A DNA stretch of 64,000 nucleotides, taken from contig OZ245058.1 in NCBI GenBank assembly GCA_965224595.1, positions 1,860,001-1,924,000 of the forward strand, written 5' to 3'. The translations under genes were made by a program, and so were the position numbers. Shown here one piece after another: positions 17,210 through 26,042 of the stretch; position 1 is the first letter of the stretch; each line of letters opens with the position of its first letter. This DNA comes from Aliivibrio_A sp016764915 (GTDB lineage: Bacteria; Pseudomonadota; Gammaproteobacteria; Enterobacterales; Vibrionaceae). The notes beneath the pieces were generated by a model. That model saw nothing but the letters and a program-made list of their open reading frames with translations. It made no database searches and had not been told where the DNA came from.

Positions 17210-18064
17210 TTATAATACTTCAATCGTTATGATTCGATACGCTCCTTCAAAGTAATCAATGAATATCATCACGCCTTGTTGAGTCTCAATAAACAGGTTC
17301 ATCACATAAAAAGGCAGAGTCTCATAAAATCCACACTCACTTTCATAATCAAACTGAGAATGTTTCGCTATGGCCAACAGCGCCTCTCTCTCTGCTTTAG
17401 GACAACGGTAACCAAACGCCAGTTGCTCGCCGCCTTGAGACTGTTTCAGGTAATACTCTACTTCTGAATCGTTCATCGCACGAGGATTGACCTCAATTTT
17501 CGCTAATGCATGCTCTTGATTGGCATTAAGTAACATCCAATTACTGCCTTCACCCAACGGTTGGTCATTGGATAAGCCTAAGAATTTTTTGGTGAAATCC
17601 AGTGGCATTAGCAGCTCATCTACTCCCCCTACCAATACCTGTTGTTCTCGTTTTAATTTCAAATCATTACACGCTAATAACAGAGTATTCTCTGCAACAA
17701 ATCCGTGTTGAGCGATATTGAGATTTTTGCTGTTCAACCCTAAAAACTTGGCGATATAGAAACCAGCGGTATTGCTTAAGGAGTTAATAAAATCAACGGG
17801 TTTTGGTGGGAGCTGTTCAATGTAGTGGTGAGCACAAATTCGATTAAAAACCGACAGATTCCCTTGTCCTGTTGCCATATAGAGCGCAGTATTTGAGTTC
17901 AAAGGACTGTTATCAATGATACCGGCACAGCCCAGTAAACCAAGTTGAATGAAACGATCAGTACGCCGCATCAATGCCGGAGCAACCTTTTTACAGGCGG
18001 CTTTTACATCTTCATTGGTCTGTTCCGTAAAGTTGACTATCGATGTTTTGTGAATATAGATCAT
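17210..18064 (-). CDS. Ketosynthase-like protein without catalytic Cys (chain-length-factor type)
   Basis: A 284-residue thiolase-fold protein resembling the N-terminal two thirds of a beta-ketoacyl synthase. Aligned with the neighbouring ketosynthase, the position of its active Cys is Gly121 (AQHGFVAENTLLL), and the catalytic His motifs are also missing. It is much shorter than an active enzyme (about 380-410). Such inactive partners are known as chain-length factors in type II polyketide and aryl-polyene systems, where they pair with an active ketosynthase. Here the active partner is the gene directly upstream, overlapping by 4 bases. It is the last gene of the operon. Confidence 0.7.
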   Translation of the reverse strand: MIYIHKTSIVNFTEQTNEDVKAACKKVAPALMRRTDRFIQLGLLGCAGIIDNSPLNSNTALYMATGQGNLSVFNRICAHHYIEQLPPKPVDFINSLSNTAGFYIAKFLGLNSKNLNIAQHGFVAENTLLLACNDLKLKREQQVLVGGVDELLMPLDFTKKFLGLSNDQPLGEGSNWMLLNANQEHALAKIEVNPRAMNDSEVEYYLKQSQGGEQLAFGYRCPKAEREALLAIAKHSQFDYESECGFYETLPFYVMNLFIETQQGVMIFIDYFEGAYRIITIEVL

Positions 18065-19203
18065 GATGGCTCCTTCTTAACGACCATCACACTGTTATTA
18101 CCACCAAAACCAAAACAGTTATGTACAAAAATACCAGACTCGCAGCGTCGATTTGACATTAATGGTTGCCACTCTAGCTCTTGATCAGGCTCTTTAAAAT
18201 TGGGGGTACGTGGCAAAAAACCTTCATCGATACACTCCATACTGAGCAGTAATTCACTCACACCACAACTTCCTAATGTATGACCGATATAAGGTTTTAA
18301 AGAGAAAAAGTCAGGCTGCTCTGTAAAAACACGCTTCATTCCGTTGATTTCAGCCCTGTCACTGAGTTGACTGGCGGTTCCGTGGGCCTTAACTGCAGTG
18401 ACATCGCTAGGCGTAATATGACTGATGTTAAGCGCATTGTTAATGACGTCAGCAATGCCACTTCCATCAGGGTTCACCCCAGTTACGCTGTGGGTCTCAC
18501 AACGCGAACTGCCACCAAGGAAATGCCAGGTTGACGATGCTACCTCTTCACGGCTTAGGAACAGGGCACTGATCGATTCACCTAAGATTAATCCTTGGCG
18601 ATCACGGTCAAATGGGCTTATCGCGTGAGGAGCCAGTAGCTGCATGGAAATAAAACCTTCGAAAGAGAGAGGCGCATACATCTCCATGCCAATCACTAAG
18701 GCGTAATCAATCAACTTGCCTTCTAACATGGCTGCCGCATCGATTAACGCATTAGAGCTTGAGGTACAGGCTGTATTGTAGGTCAATGTAAATGGATTCA
18801 AGCCAAAGTGGGTGATCAGTTGCTGAGCGTAATAACCATTGCCAATGCGCTCTTGGCTAATATTCTCTATTTGTTGCCCATCTTGATTCACTCCTAACGG
18901 AATACTCAACGAGAGATCATTCGCCGCATTTCCAATAAACAGACCACAGCGTGTTAATGCTTCTGAGTCCAAACTCAATTGATTAATTGACTGTTGAATC
19001 AATTGTTTCATGGCTGGTAATGGATCAAACAAATCTGGGCATGAGAAGTCACTTTGAATGGAATAATAGGGGAAAGTTTGCAGATCCCCCATCACATCAA
19101 CGTCTCTAAGAGTATGCTGAAAAGTGCCATTGAATAAATGCTGTTTACGAGACGGCTTATCGCCGAGCGCGCTGATTATGTCACCGCCAAGAATAGAGAT
19201 CAT
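18061..19203 (-). CDS. Beta-ketoacyl-ACP synthase (FabF-like) of the lipid cluster
   Basis: A 380-residue ketosynthase with the complete Cys-His-His triad: Cys146 (NTACTSSS), His274 (KAHGTASQLSDRAE) and His308 (YIGHTLGSCG). It differs from housekeeping FabF and FabB in length and in having an unusual N terminus. It should elongate acyl chains on the acyl carrier protein encoded 7 bases upstream, perhaps as a heterodimer with the inactive partner downstream. It belongs to the dialkylresorcinol/flexirubin-like operon. Confidence 0.85.
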   Translation of the reverse strand: MISILGGDIISALGDKPSRKQHLFNGTFQHTLRDVDVMGDLQTFPYYSIQSDFSCPDLFDPLPAMKQLIQQSINQLSLDSEALTRCGLFIGNAANDLSLSIPLGVNQDGQQIENISQERIGNGYYAQQLITHFGLNPFTLTYNTACTSSSNALIDAAAMLEGKLIDYALVIGMEMYAPLSFEGFISMQLLAPHAISPFDRDRQGLILGESISALFLSREEVASSTWHFLGGSSRCETHSVTGVNPDGSGIADVINNALNISHITPSDVTAVKAHGTASQLSDRAEINGMKRVFTEQPDFFSLKPYIGHTLGSCGVSELLLSMECIDEGFLPRTPNFKEPDQELEWQPLMSNRRCESGIFVHNCFGFGGNNSVMVVKKEPS

Positions 19204-19209
19204 CTCTGG

Positions 19210-19479
19210 TTACTCAGGTTGCAGATAATCAGCTAAATCATTAATAGTGGTGACCACTCGACGAAACTCTTTTGGATCAACCAAGCGAACCTTAAAATGC
19301 ATCTGTAGGCACATGGAGATCTGCAAGCCATCGACAGAATCAAGCTCTAACCCACTCTCATCTGAAAACAACAACACGTCATCGGCAATCTCATCGGCAC
19401 TGATTTCTTCTTTATCACACTCTTCAATAAGCATCGTTTTTAATCGAAGCTTAAACTCACTGTCCAGTGATCCTTTCAT
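19210..19479 (-). CDS. Acyl carrier protein of the lipid cluster
   Basis: An 89-residue acidic, helical protein with the phosphopantetheine attachment motif LELDSVDGL; Ser48 is the modified residue. It is distinct from the housekeeping AcpP and is embedded between the export permease (4-base overlap) and the ketosynthase (7-base gap), so it should be dedicated to this pathway. A dedicated carrier protein (DarC) is part of the known darABC clusters. No phosphopantetheinyl transferase gene is in the window. Confidence 0.85.
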   Translation of the reverse strand: MKGSLDSEFKLRLKTMLIEECDKEEISADEIADDVLLFSDESGLELDSVDGLQISMCLQMHFKVRLVDPKEFRRVVTTINDLADYLQPE

Positions 19480-20615
19480 GAGATTTTCCTTAATTTGTAT
19501 TGAAATATAACCGCCGCAAGCAGCAATGAAACTAGGCCAAATAAGCTCAACGCGATAGATTCATTAATCACTTCCGCGACACCGCCTCGACGTAAAAATA
19601 TATCCAGAAAGCCCTCTAAACCCCATGACATTGGTGAAACGTTAGCGAATTGCTGCATCGCTTCTGGCATCACGAATTTTGGCACCATGACACCACCAAT
19701 AGCACCTAATAGAATATTAATGATGCCGCCGATGGTCGTGGCTTGTTCAATGCTATCGACTAGAGTGGCAATCAGAATAGATAACCCTATCGCCGATAAA
19801 CTCAACGACACTGAAACCAGCATCAAACCGAGTACAGATCCACCAATAGTGAGAGGAGCAGCGCCAAACAGTGGTACAACAAAAATACCCACCGCAATCA
19901 TCAGCCACACTTGCAGTTGATTAATAAGCATGTAAGGAATAATTTTTCCAACAAACAACACCGTAACACTAATATTCATGGTGCTTAAACGCATTAATGT
20001 ATTCTGCTTACGTTCACTAATGAAGATGGTCGACATGGGAATAATGACAAAAAACAGGCTGAAAACGATCCAAGAGGGCACACTTTGTTGAGTTGAGGTC
20101 GGTTTCTCATCCTGTTCCAGCTTAGCGTAGCGGATATCCATCAGCTCAGATTCATCAAAATCAAAATCCGAAATGGGCATACCACGATCTTTTTGCAATT
20201 GATTAATTTCGTCAAATTTACCCTCCATAAGCAGAGCTAGAATTTGACCTTTAAAGATCATTAACAATGAGTGCGAGGTATCGGGAGCCACCTCAATATT
20301 CAGAGGCAGAGACTCACTCTCATAACCGTTAGGGATCTCAATCAAAAATTGTGGACCCTGATTGTCCTCTTCCGGTGATATCTCTTGCATGACTTTATTG
20401 CTACGCAGCTTTTCCAGCAATGTGACACTGAATGTAGAGTTATCTTGGTCAATCACTGAAAAATTCACCATGGATTTCTCTTCGTTAAGCACATCTTTTA
20501 ACGCTAATGACATGATTAATATAAATACCGCAGGCATGATGAATAGAGCTGCCAGTGCATGTTTATCTCGACCCACCAATAGAAATTCTTTTAACAGCAT
20601 CGCTTTAAACATCAA
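19476..20615 (-). CDS. ABC-2 type export permease
   Basis: A 379-residue membrane protein: one N-terminal helix (residues about 18-40), a large periplasmic domain to about residue 170, then five or six helices, ending in a cytoplasmic tail. This is the ABC2_membrane_3 (YhhJ/DrrB-like) architecture for export of lipids, drugs or cell-surface compounds. It overlaps the ATPase gene by 11 bases and the carrier-protein gene by 4, so it belongs to the same operon. It probably exports or flips the lipid product to the outer leaflet. Confidence 0.85.
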   Translation of the reverse strand: MMFKAMLLKEFLLVGRDKHALAALFIMPAVFILIMSLALKDVLNEEKSMVNFSVIDQDNSTFSVTLLEKLRSNKVMQEISPEEDNQGPQFLIEIPNGYESESLPLNIEVAPDTSHSLLMIFKGQILALLMEGKFDEINQLQKDRGMPISDFDFDESELMDIRYAKLEQDEKPTSTQQSVPSWIVFSLFFVIIPMSTIFISERKQNTLMRLSTMNISVTVLFVGKIIPYMLINQLQVWLMIAVGIFVVPLFGAAPLTIGGSVLGLMLVSVSLSLSAIGLSILIATLVDSIEQATTIGGIINILLGAIGGVMVPKFVMPEAMQQFANVSPMSWGLEGFLDIFLRRGGVAEVINESIALSLFGLVSLLLAAVIFQYKLRKIS

Positions 20616-21528
20616 CTCTTCCTTTTGACGTTAAGTTAATGAACAACGACTCCAAGGTAGTGCTGCCATATCGCACATGTTTAACAGCAATGCCATTTTT
20701 CTCTAAAACATTCAGAGCCAAGCTTACATCGACGCTTGATTTCGAATTGAGTAACAAAGATCCGCTATCAATAACCGAAAGCGGTTCACATAGATTGCAA
20801 CACGATTGCAACTGATCTAGAGACGTAGCATACAGTTCAATCACCACCTGCTCTGCACTTTCATTGGTTAACATCGACGTGATAGTGCCCTGCTTGATGA
20901 TTTTTCCCACATTAATGATGGCAACTTCATCACACAGTTTTTCAATTTCAGGCATGTAGTGAGAGGTGTATATCACCGTTTTGTTCTCCGCTTTAAACGA
21001 ACCAATCGTCTCCAATATTTCGTTACGCGATTCAGGGTCAATACCTACTGTAGGTTCATCAAAAAAAATAATATCCGGATTGTTTAATAAACCTATCGCA
21101 ATGTTCAAACGCCTTTTTTGACCGCCAGACAGCGTCGATGCTTTCTGTTTTAGCATTGAGCTTAATCGATTTTTCTCCACCGCATAGTCGATGTTTCTCT
21201 GTCGTTCTGAACCGTTAATATTTTGAATCCCAGCAAAAAAAGATAAATTCTCATTTACGGTGAGATTGTCATAAAAGGCAAGGGTTTGTGGCACCAACGA
21301 GCAACGTTTGCGTATCTGCTTTAAATTGCTTTTTAAAGGGGTATTAAAAATTGAAACGTCGCCACTTTCAAAAGGGGTGAGTCCATTGAGAATAGAGATT
21401 AACGTGGTTTTCCCCGCACCATTAGGTCCCAGTAAGCCAAAAATAGTGCCTGATTTTATCTCTAAGCAGAGTTGGTCTAATGCGACTTTATCACCGTAAC
21501 GTTTAACCACTTTATTTATGCTGATCAT
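20605..21528 (-). CDS. ABC exporter ATPase
   Basis: A 307-residue ATPase of the drug/lipid export class (CcmA/DrrA-like). Walker A is LLGPNGAGKTT (near residue 35), signature LSGGQKRRLNIAIGLL, Walker B IIFFDEPTVGIDPESR, switch His in IYTSHYMPE. Residues 220-307 form the C-terminal domain typical for exporters. It pairs with the ABC-2 permease just downstream. Its start codon overlaps the stop of the BtrH-type gene by one base (TAATG). Confidence 0.88.
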   Translation of the reverse strand: MISINKVVKRYGDKVALDQLCLEIKSGTIFGLLGPNGAGKTTLISILNGLTPFESGDVSIFNTPLKSNLKQIRKRCSLVPQTLAFYDNLTVNENLSFFAGIQNINGSERQRNIDYAVEKNRLSSMLKQKASTLSGGQKRRLNIAIGLLNNPDIIFFDEPTVGIDPESRNEILETIGSFKAENKTVIYTSHYMPEIEKLCDEVAIINVGKIIKQGTITSMLTNESAEQVVIELYATSLDQLQSCCNLCEPLSVIDSGSLLLNSKSSVDVSLALNVLEKNGIAVKHVRYGSTTLESLFINLTSKGRVDV

Positions 21529-22535
21529 TAAATGGCTCTTAGTAGTGCTTTATAAACATCAGACTCTTGCGCTGCTATCGACTCTAACTTAGTGGCAATC
21601 GCATCAAAGTTGATGGGGTTTTTATTTTTAGCACGTATCGATTTCGCTATCATCAGAGCAAATTCACGCCAAGAATCGCCAACATCAGTCATCATTTCAG
21701 ATGCTTGTTTAAGCGCATCGCTTTCTAGTAGAACCGACGACTCTTGCAAGAAAGAGGCATAGATATATCGAAAGCCAGCACCACCAGTGCCTATCTCTTC
21801 TTGCATTCGTATTATATGCCCAAGAAAAAGCTTCGCATGATGCTGATCTTTATGTTCAAGTTTGCGAATGTGTTTGGCCAAAAAGCGTATGCCTTTCAAG
21901 CCCGCAATAGGAACAGGAGTATTCAGCATTGTTTTAGCCGTTTTTTTAATGCTTTTAGGTATCACTTTTTTATAATCAATCTCACTAGGAACGTAAGATG
22001 GGTAGTAGAGAGACCCTTTAGGCGCCATGACTCCTTTTACAAAACGTGCTTTTTGTAGTGCTTTCTCTTCTGCTTGAACTAAATGCTCAAACACAGGATC
22101 ACTGATCTGATAATTGCCCTGCTCTTTGCCAATAACAATTAAGTTATGGGCATTAAAGTGAAATCGCATCTCTTCAGGAAAATAAGGCAGCCAGAAAACA
22201 GAGGTTTGCGCCCCTACTATTTTCCCGTCAGCGAGCAACGCATCCAAACGTTTTGTCCCTTGCTCAGGCTTTGAGAACGTTTCAAGTGTCATTCTAACGC
22301 CAATACTCTTCTGTAACCCCTTCATGATGGATTTAGGCATCGAGCGATAAGCAATCAGCGGCATTCCACCTAGTTTAACAAAAGGCAAATAAGCAAATAC
22401 TAACGCACTTGATAGACCAAAAACCATCGGTTCAGACAATTTTAAACCGTGATGAGTAAGCATTGATGACATCACGCCACTTTCGCAATGGGCATAATGT
22501 TGATGTTTGTATTTTTTCATTTGGCTGATCATCAA
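21528..22535 (-). CDS. BtrH N-terminal domain acyltransferase/peptidase-like protein
   Basis: A 335-residue soluble protein whose N terminus (HYAHCESGVMSSML, Cys17) and following helix (LSEPMVFGLSSALVFAYL) match the BtrH_N family; the rest fits its usual C-terminal partner domain. BtrH in butirosin synthesis moves an acyl group from a carrier protein onto the antibiotic using a papain-like Cys. With a dedicated carrier protein in the same operon, this one may acylate or offload the lipid product, which is inference. It is linked to both neighbours by 4-base and 1-base overlaps. Confidence 0.75.
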   Translation of the reverse strand: MMISQMKKYKHQHYAHCESGVMSSMLTHHGLKLSEPMVFGLSSALVFAYLPFVKLGGMPLIAYRSMPKSIMKGLQKSIGVRMTLETFSKPEQGTKRLDALLADGKIVGAQTSVFWLPYFPEEMRFHFNAHNLIVIGKEQGNYQISDPVFEHLVQAEEKALQKARFVKGVMAPKGSLYYPSYVPSEIDYKKVIPKSIKKTAKTMLNTPVPIAGLKGIRFLAKHIRKLEHKDQHHAKLFLGHIIRMQEEIGTGGAGFRYIYASFLQESSVLLESDALKQASEMMTDVGDSWREFALMIAKSIRAKNKNPINFDAIATKLESIAAQESDVYKALLRAI

Positions 22536-22969
22536 AACTCTTTTATCTCTGTATGCTGGGTAAGTGAGATTTTATTAGGTAACTGTTTGATTGTTCTAAA
22601 CTCGATACCAAGGGCGTCACAATAACGAGCTAATATAACGTCAGAAAGCGATGCAAAAACTGCAGGCTTTAAATGACGTTTCACTCGCCACTGAAACATA
22701 CCAACTGATTGAGCCAACAACATCACATCCATACGCTGAGCATACATGTGATAATACAGTGGTGATTGCTCCCCTGCCTCTACGGCTTTATAAGCTTCTG
22801 TTGCTTGGCGTTCTAATTCATTAAGTGCTTGTTTCGTTGCTTCTTCTTCCACATTCCACCCAGTGGAAGCGACCACTGAATATTCGCCATTATCATCCGT
22901 TGCATATATCGCTTTTGAGTTATCCGCATAAGTTGAAATATGGTCTTGAGGTACTTGTTTTATCTTCAT
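22532..22969 (-). CDS. Unknown 145-residue protein of the lipid operon
   Basis: No family recognised. The protein is soluble, with a beta-rich N terminus (AIYATDDNGEYSVVASTGW), a long central helix rich in Glu and Ala (residues about 40-70) and a second helical half ending in a charged tail. No signal peptide, membrane segment or cysteine is seen. It lies between darB and the BtrH-type gene, touching both by overlapping start/stop codons, so it should act in the same pathway, perhaps as a small accessory or scaffold of the ketosynthase. Confidence 0.6.
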   Translation of the reverse strand: MKIKQVPQDHISTYADNSKAIYATDDNGEYSVVASTGWNVEEEATKQALNELERQATEAYKAVEAGEQSPLYYHMYAQRMDVMLLAQSVGMFQWRVKRHLKPAVFASLSDVILARYCDALGIEFRTIKQLPNKISLTQHTEIKEF

Positions 22970-24117
22970 TAGACTACCTTAAGCTGCAAAAAAGCAGTAG
23001 AGAATCGTCCACTTTCTGGTACATAACAGAGTAACTTATCGCCAACTTTTAATTTGGATGATTGAAACAACTCCGCCAGCATAATGTAAATCGATGCTGA
23101 GCCAGTATTTCCTTTGGTCGTCAGGTTTGTAAACCACTTTTCTTGAGGTATATCGCAATTTACTTTCTGCATGCCCGTGTACAACTTATCTCGGAAGTAA
23201 CCCGATGAGTAATGCGGTAGAAAGTAATCAATGGATTCAGGATCCAGCTTGCCACTTGTGACTAGCTCTTCGAGTGGTTTTTCAACGGTATACTCAACAA
23301 TTTTATCGTTAAGCAATTTCACGTCTTGTTTCACAGAGAAAATAGATTGATTTAACCATTGTTGAGGCTCATATTCACGCCAACCTTGTAACGAACCATT
23401 TTCGTGTTTATCTGCCCCCGCATACATACAAGCATCTAACTCATTGGCATACGATTTTTGCATCATCCATTCGATTTCAAGTGAGATGCTATCTTCGTTA
23501 GGTTCAGAGCTTAATAATGCGGCTCCTGCACCATCGCTTAACATCCAACGTAAAAAGTCTTTCTCGAAAGCAATTTCAGGCTGGCGATCCAGTTGATCCA
23601 CTTGGGCATCAACTTCCGCCTCAAAATTTTTGGCTCTCATCATCGCAGAGGCATTTTCTGACCCTGTTGTTATCGCATTATCACTCTGACCACTTAGCAC
23701 CGACATGTAACCATACTTAAGTGACATGGTGCCTGATAAACATATTCCGGCAGTTGCCACTACTTCGCAGCTTGGAATGCCAAGAACTCCGTGAACCATC
23801 AATGCATGATTAGGCAAGAGTTGATCGGCAATTGTGGTGCCACAAGCCAATACCTGAGTATCCTTGATATTAAATGTATCGCTGTTTAACTTTTTAATCG
23901 CTGCGGCAGTAAGCTCTGCATTTGAATGCGTCGTTACACCGCTTTGCGCATCAATAGCGTAATAACGCTGTTTAATCTTATTAGAGCGAAGAATTAATTT
24001 TTTTGCTCTGGATGGACGAGAGCCAACCTGGCCCAACACTTGTTCCATATCCTTATTCTCAACGGGTTCGTTCGGCAAGAAGGATTGAATATTATTAATG
24101 TATACCTTTCTGATCAT
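22969..24117 (-). CDS. darB: DarB/StlD-type ketosynthase (cyclohexanedione/dialkylresorcinol forming)
   Basis: A 382-residue FabH-like thiolase-fold enzyme with the full KAS III triad: Cys126 (ATAGICLSGT), His302 (FLPHYSSGYF) and Asn337 (TKGNTGSAS). The N terminus (KVYINNIQSFLPNEPV, later RSNKIKQRYYA) matches my memory of the StlD/DarB family. DarB joins two fatty-acid-derived units and closes the ring to a cyclohexanedione. The next gene upstream encodes a DarA-like protein, which supports the assignment. The gap to darA is 2 bases; the stop overlaps the next gene by one base. Confidence 0.85.
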   Translation of the reverse strand: MIRKVYINNIQSFLPNEPVENKDMEQVLGQVGSRPSRAKKLILRSNKIKQRYYAIDAQSGVTTHSNAELTAAAIKKLNSDTFNIKDTQVLACGTTIADQLLPNHALMVHGVLGIPSCEVVATAGICLSGTMSLKYGYMSVLSGQSDNAITTGSENASAMMRAKNFEAEVDAQVDQLDRQPEIAFEKDFLRWMLSDGAGAALLSSEPNEDSISLEIEWMMQKSYANELDACMYAGADKHENGSLQGWREYEPQQWLNQSIFSVKQDVKLLNDKIVEYTVEKPLEELVTSGKLDPESIDYFLPHYSSGYFRDKLYTGMQKVNCDIPQEKWFTNLTTKGNTGSASIYIMLAELFQSSKLKVGDKLLCYVPESGRFSTAFLQLKVV

Positions 24118-24119
24118 CT

Positions 24120-25034
24120 TTAACGTCCTGATGGCTCTTCGTAATACTTAATGCTCTGTTCAATCGCTTTTTTTCTAAATGGATTGATCAGTTTTTTTAT
24201 AAGCAAGTTAAGAGGGACCACGGTGAGAATGAGTATGACTAAAAATACAGCGTATAACGTGATCACCAACTTTCTTGGCATTGAACCCGGTTTACCTGAT
24301 TTTTGAATAAGTTTTCCCCACACCATGAATGAACGAGTACCCACTTTTTCACTGCCAACCAATTTTCCATTCACACTTACCGCGCCCAAATTTTTCAATA
24401 ATGGTTGTTGAGCTTTTTCTTCATCTTTTTGTAACGCATTGACAAGACGCTCGCCAAAGCGTCGACTGTTCGAGATATCATCTTCAGATACACCAGCGGC
24501 AGGAAATATCCAGAATGGGTCTTTTTTCCCCGTAAATAACCAACGTGGTGTGGTAACAAAAGCTTGAATTGAGCCACCTTGATCAGTCAGTACCGCATTA
24601 TCAATCAAAGTGCCTTCAACATTATTAATCAACACTTTCATTTTTTCTTGTGCCATGACCCACATATCGCGACAAGCAATTAAAGTAATTACCGGTTTAT
24701 CTTTCATTAATCGCTTTGCTTGCGCACTCTTTAAAAATCCAGTCATTGGGATAGAAGGTGCTAAAAACCAAACCGTATACCCGATTATGATTAAATCATA
24801 ATCATCTTCGATAATATCCAATGGCTTAATCTCACAACCATTCATATAGATGGCTTCGGGAAAAGCATCAAAAAAAGAATAAAAAGACCATGGATAAGGG
24901 AATTTATGGATAGGTTCTACTTTGAAATAATCAATCTTTACTTCTTCTGACGCTCTTAAAGGCTCCGTCGAAGAATTTATATAACTTTCAAGTTGACCAC
25001 TTTGAGAATGGAATAGAACAAGTACTTTTTTCAT
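24120..25034 (-). CDS. darA: DarA-like flavodoxin-fold aromatase/dialkylresorcinol enzyme
   Basis: A 304-residue protein from Met at 25034, the start that puts the FMN phosphate loop (VLVLFHSQSGQ) at the N terminus as in flavodoxins. A longer frame to 25079 exists without support. Residues 1-200 have a flavodoxin-like fold (YDLIIIGYTVWFLAPS). Near the C terminus is one membrane helix (LVITLYAVFLVILILTVV), followed by a basic tail. DarA proteins in dialkylresorcinol clusters are thought to aromatise the ring made by DarB. It is the first gene of the tight operon; 130 bases separate it from the methyltransferase upstream, so a promoter may lie there. Confidence 0.75.
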   Translation of the reverse strand: MKKVLVLFHSQSGQLESYINSSTEPLRASEEVKIDYFKVEPIHKFPYPWSFYSFFDAFPEAIYMNGCEIKPLDIIEDDYDLIIIGYTVWFLAPSIPMTGFLKSAQAKRLMKDKPVITLIACRDMWVMAQEKMKVLINNVEGTLIDNAVLTDQGGSIQAFVTTPRWLFTGKKDPFWIFPAAGVSEDDISNSRRFGERLVNALQKDEEKAQQPLLKNLGAVSVNGKLVGSEKVGTRSFMVWGKLIQKSGKPGSMPRKLVITLYAVFLVILILTVVPLNLLIKKLINPFRKKAIEQSIKYYEEPSGR

Positions 25035-25164
25035 AAATAACCCAAAACAATTTAAACGCCTCGTTAAAATATCATGCATTCAACAATAGAGGCCAATTGT
25101 TATACTTAAAAGTTATAGTTTCTACACTAGTCACAATTTAATCGTATGATTTAAAAGATATTGA

Positions 25165-25950
25165 TTACTTTTTAAACTGAGCAGTTAAGTAACGGTTACA
25201 TAACCCCTGAGTAATTATCGCATGTACTCTAAAAAAAAGTGCGGACGGCGTGCTTAAATAATGCTTAATCACATTTCTTGCAACGCCTTGCGAGCGATTT
25301 TCTTGCGATTTCTTGGCTGAAAAAATACCGCTAAAATCCCATTTTTGAATCTGTTCTAATTTCTCGACAGCAGTAAACCCAGAAACAGAAAACAATTGAT
25401 AAAAGGATTTAACGGTGAAGTCATGTAAATGATGGGGATTGCCATCTACAGTCGGAGTCGTCGGCACTGAGGCGATCATGGACCCATTCGATGATAATTG
25501 AGTCAATAAATGGCTTACCATCTGCTGCGGATAAGGAACGTGTTCAATGGTCTCTAAGCTTATGATGGTATCAAAAAGTTGATTCTTATTATCAATTTCA
25601 CTCGGTTCGGTAAAACTGCATCCGTCGCCACATAAGTAGCGTAAGTTATTCGCTTGATAATTATTTCTTGCGTATTCAACTGCAGCAGGATCAATATCAA
25701 CACCTAAAAATTGTTTTTCCGGGTGTTGAGCGGCCATTAATGCCGTTCCATAACCACAACCACAGGCGATATCTAAGATTCTTTTACCCTGCAAATTCTT
25801 TGATGCAAACTCATACCGATCAAGATGTATATCTAATACATCTTGATTACTTATAATCGCCTTATCTATTTGGTTTGGGTAAATACGCTCTAATGAAAAC
25901 TGGGGTTCTATTGTTGCGTCAGCTTTCATCGTATCACTATTTAAATCCAT
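25165..25950 (-). CDS. SAM-dependent methyltransferase (class I)
   Basis: A 261-residue protein with a Rossmann methyltransferase core: motif I ILDIACGCGYGTALM near residue 56, acidic motif FLGVDIDPAAVEYA, motif post-II LFDTIISLETIEHVPYPQ. The substrate is not evident. It lies upstream of darA in the same direction with a 130-base gap, so it may belong to the lipid locus as a tailoring enzyme (methylated resorcinols are known in flexirubin-type lipids) or be independent. It starts at 25950; Met8 is an alternative. Confidence 0.8.
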   Translation of the reverse strand: MDLNSDTMKADATIEPQFSLERIYPNQIDKAIISNQDVLDIHLDRYEFASKNLQGKRILDIACGCGYGTALMAAQHPEKQFLGVDIDPAAVEYARNNYQANNLRYLCGDGCSFTEPSEIDNKNQLFDTIISLETIEHVPYPQQMVSHLLTQLSSNGSMIASVPTTPTVDGNPHHLHDFTVKSFYQLFSVSGFTAVEKLEQIQKWDFSGIFSAKKSQENRSQGVARNVIKHYLSTPSALFFRVHAIITQGLCNRYLTAQFKK

Positions 25951-26042
25951 TTATTATGCAGCCCCTTTAATGATATTTACATCAATAGAATAAAATCAGT
26001 TTATTATTATACACAATGTTTTTCATGCAAAAATATATTACT

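Noticed and set aside
21528..22535. Aminoglycoside (butirosin) side-chain transferase
   Set aside because: Only the fold is shared with BtrH; no aminocyclitol genes are present and the context is lipid synthesis.
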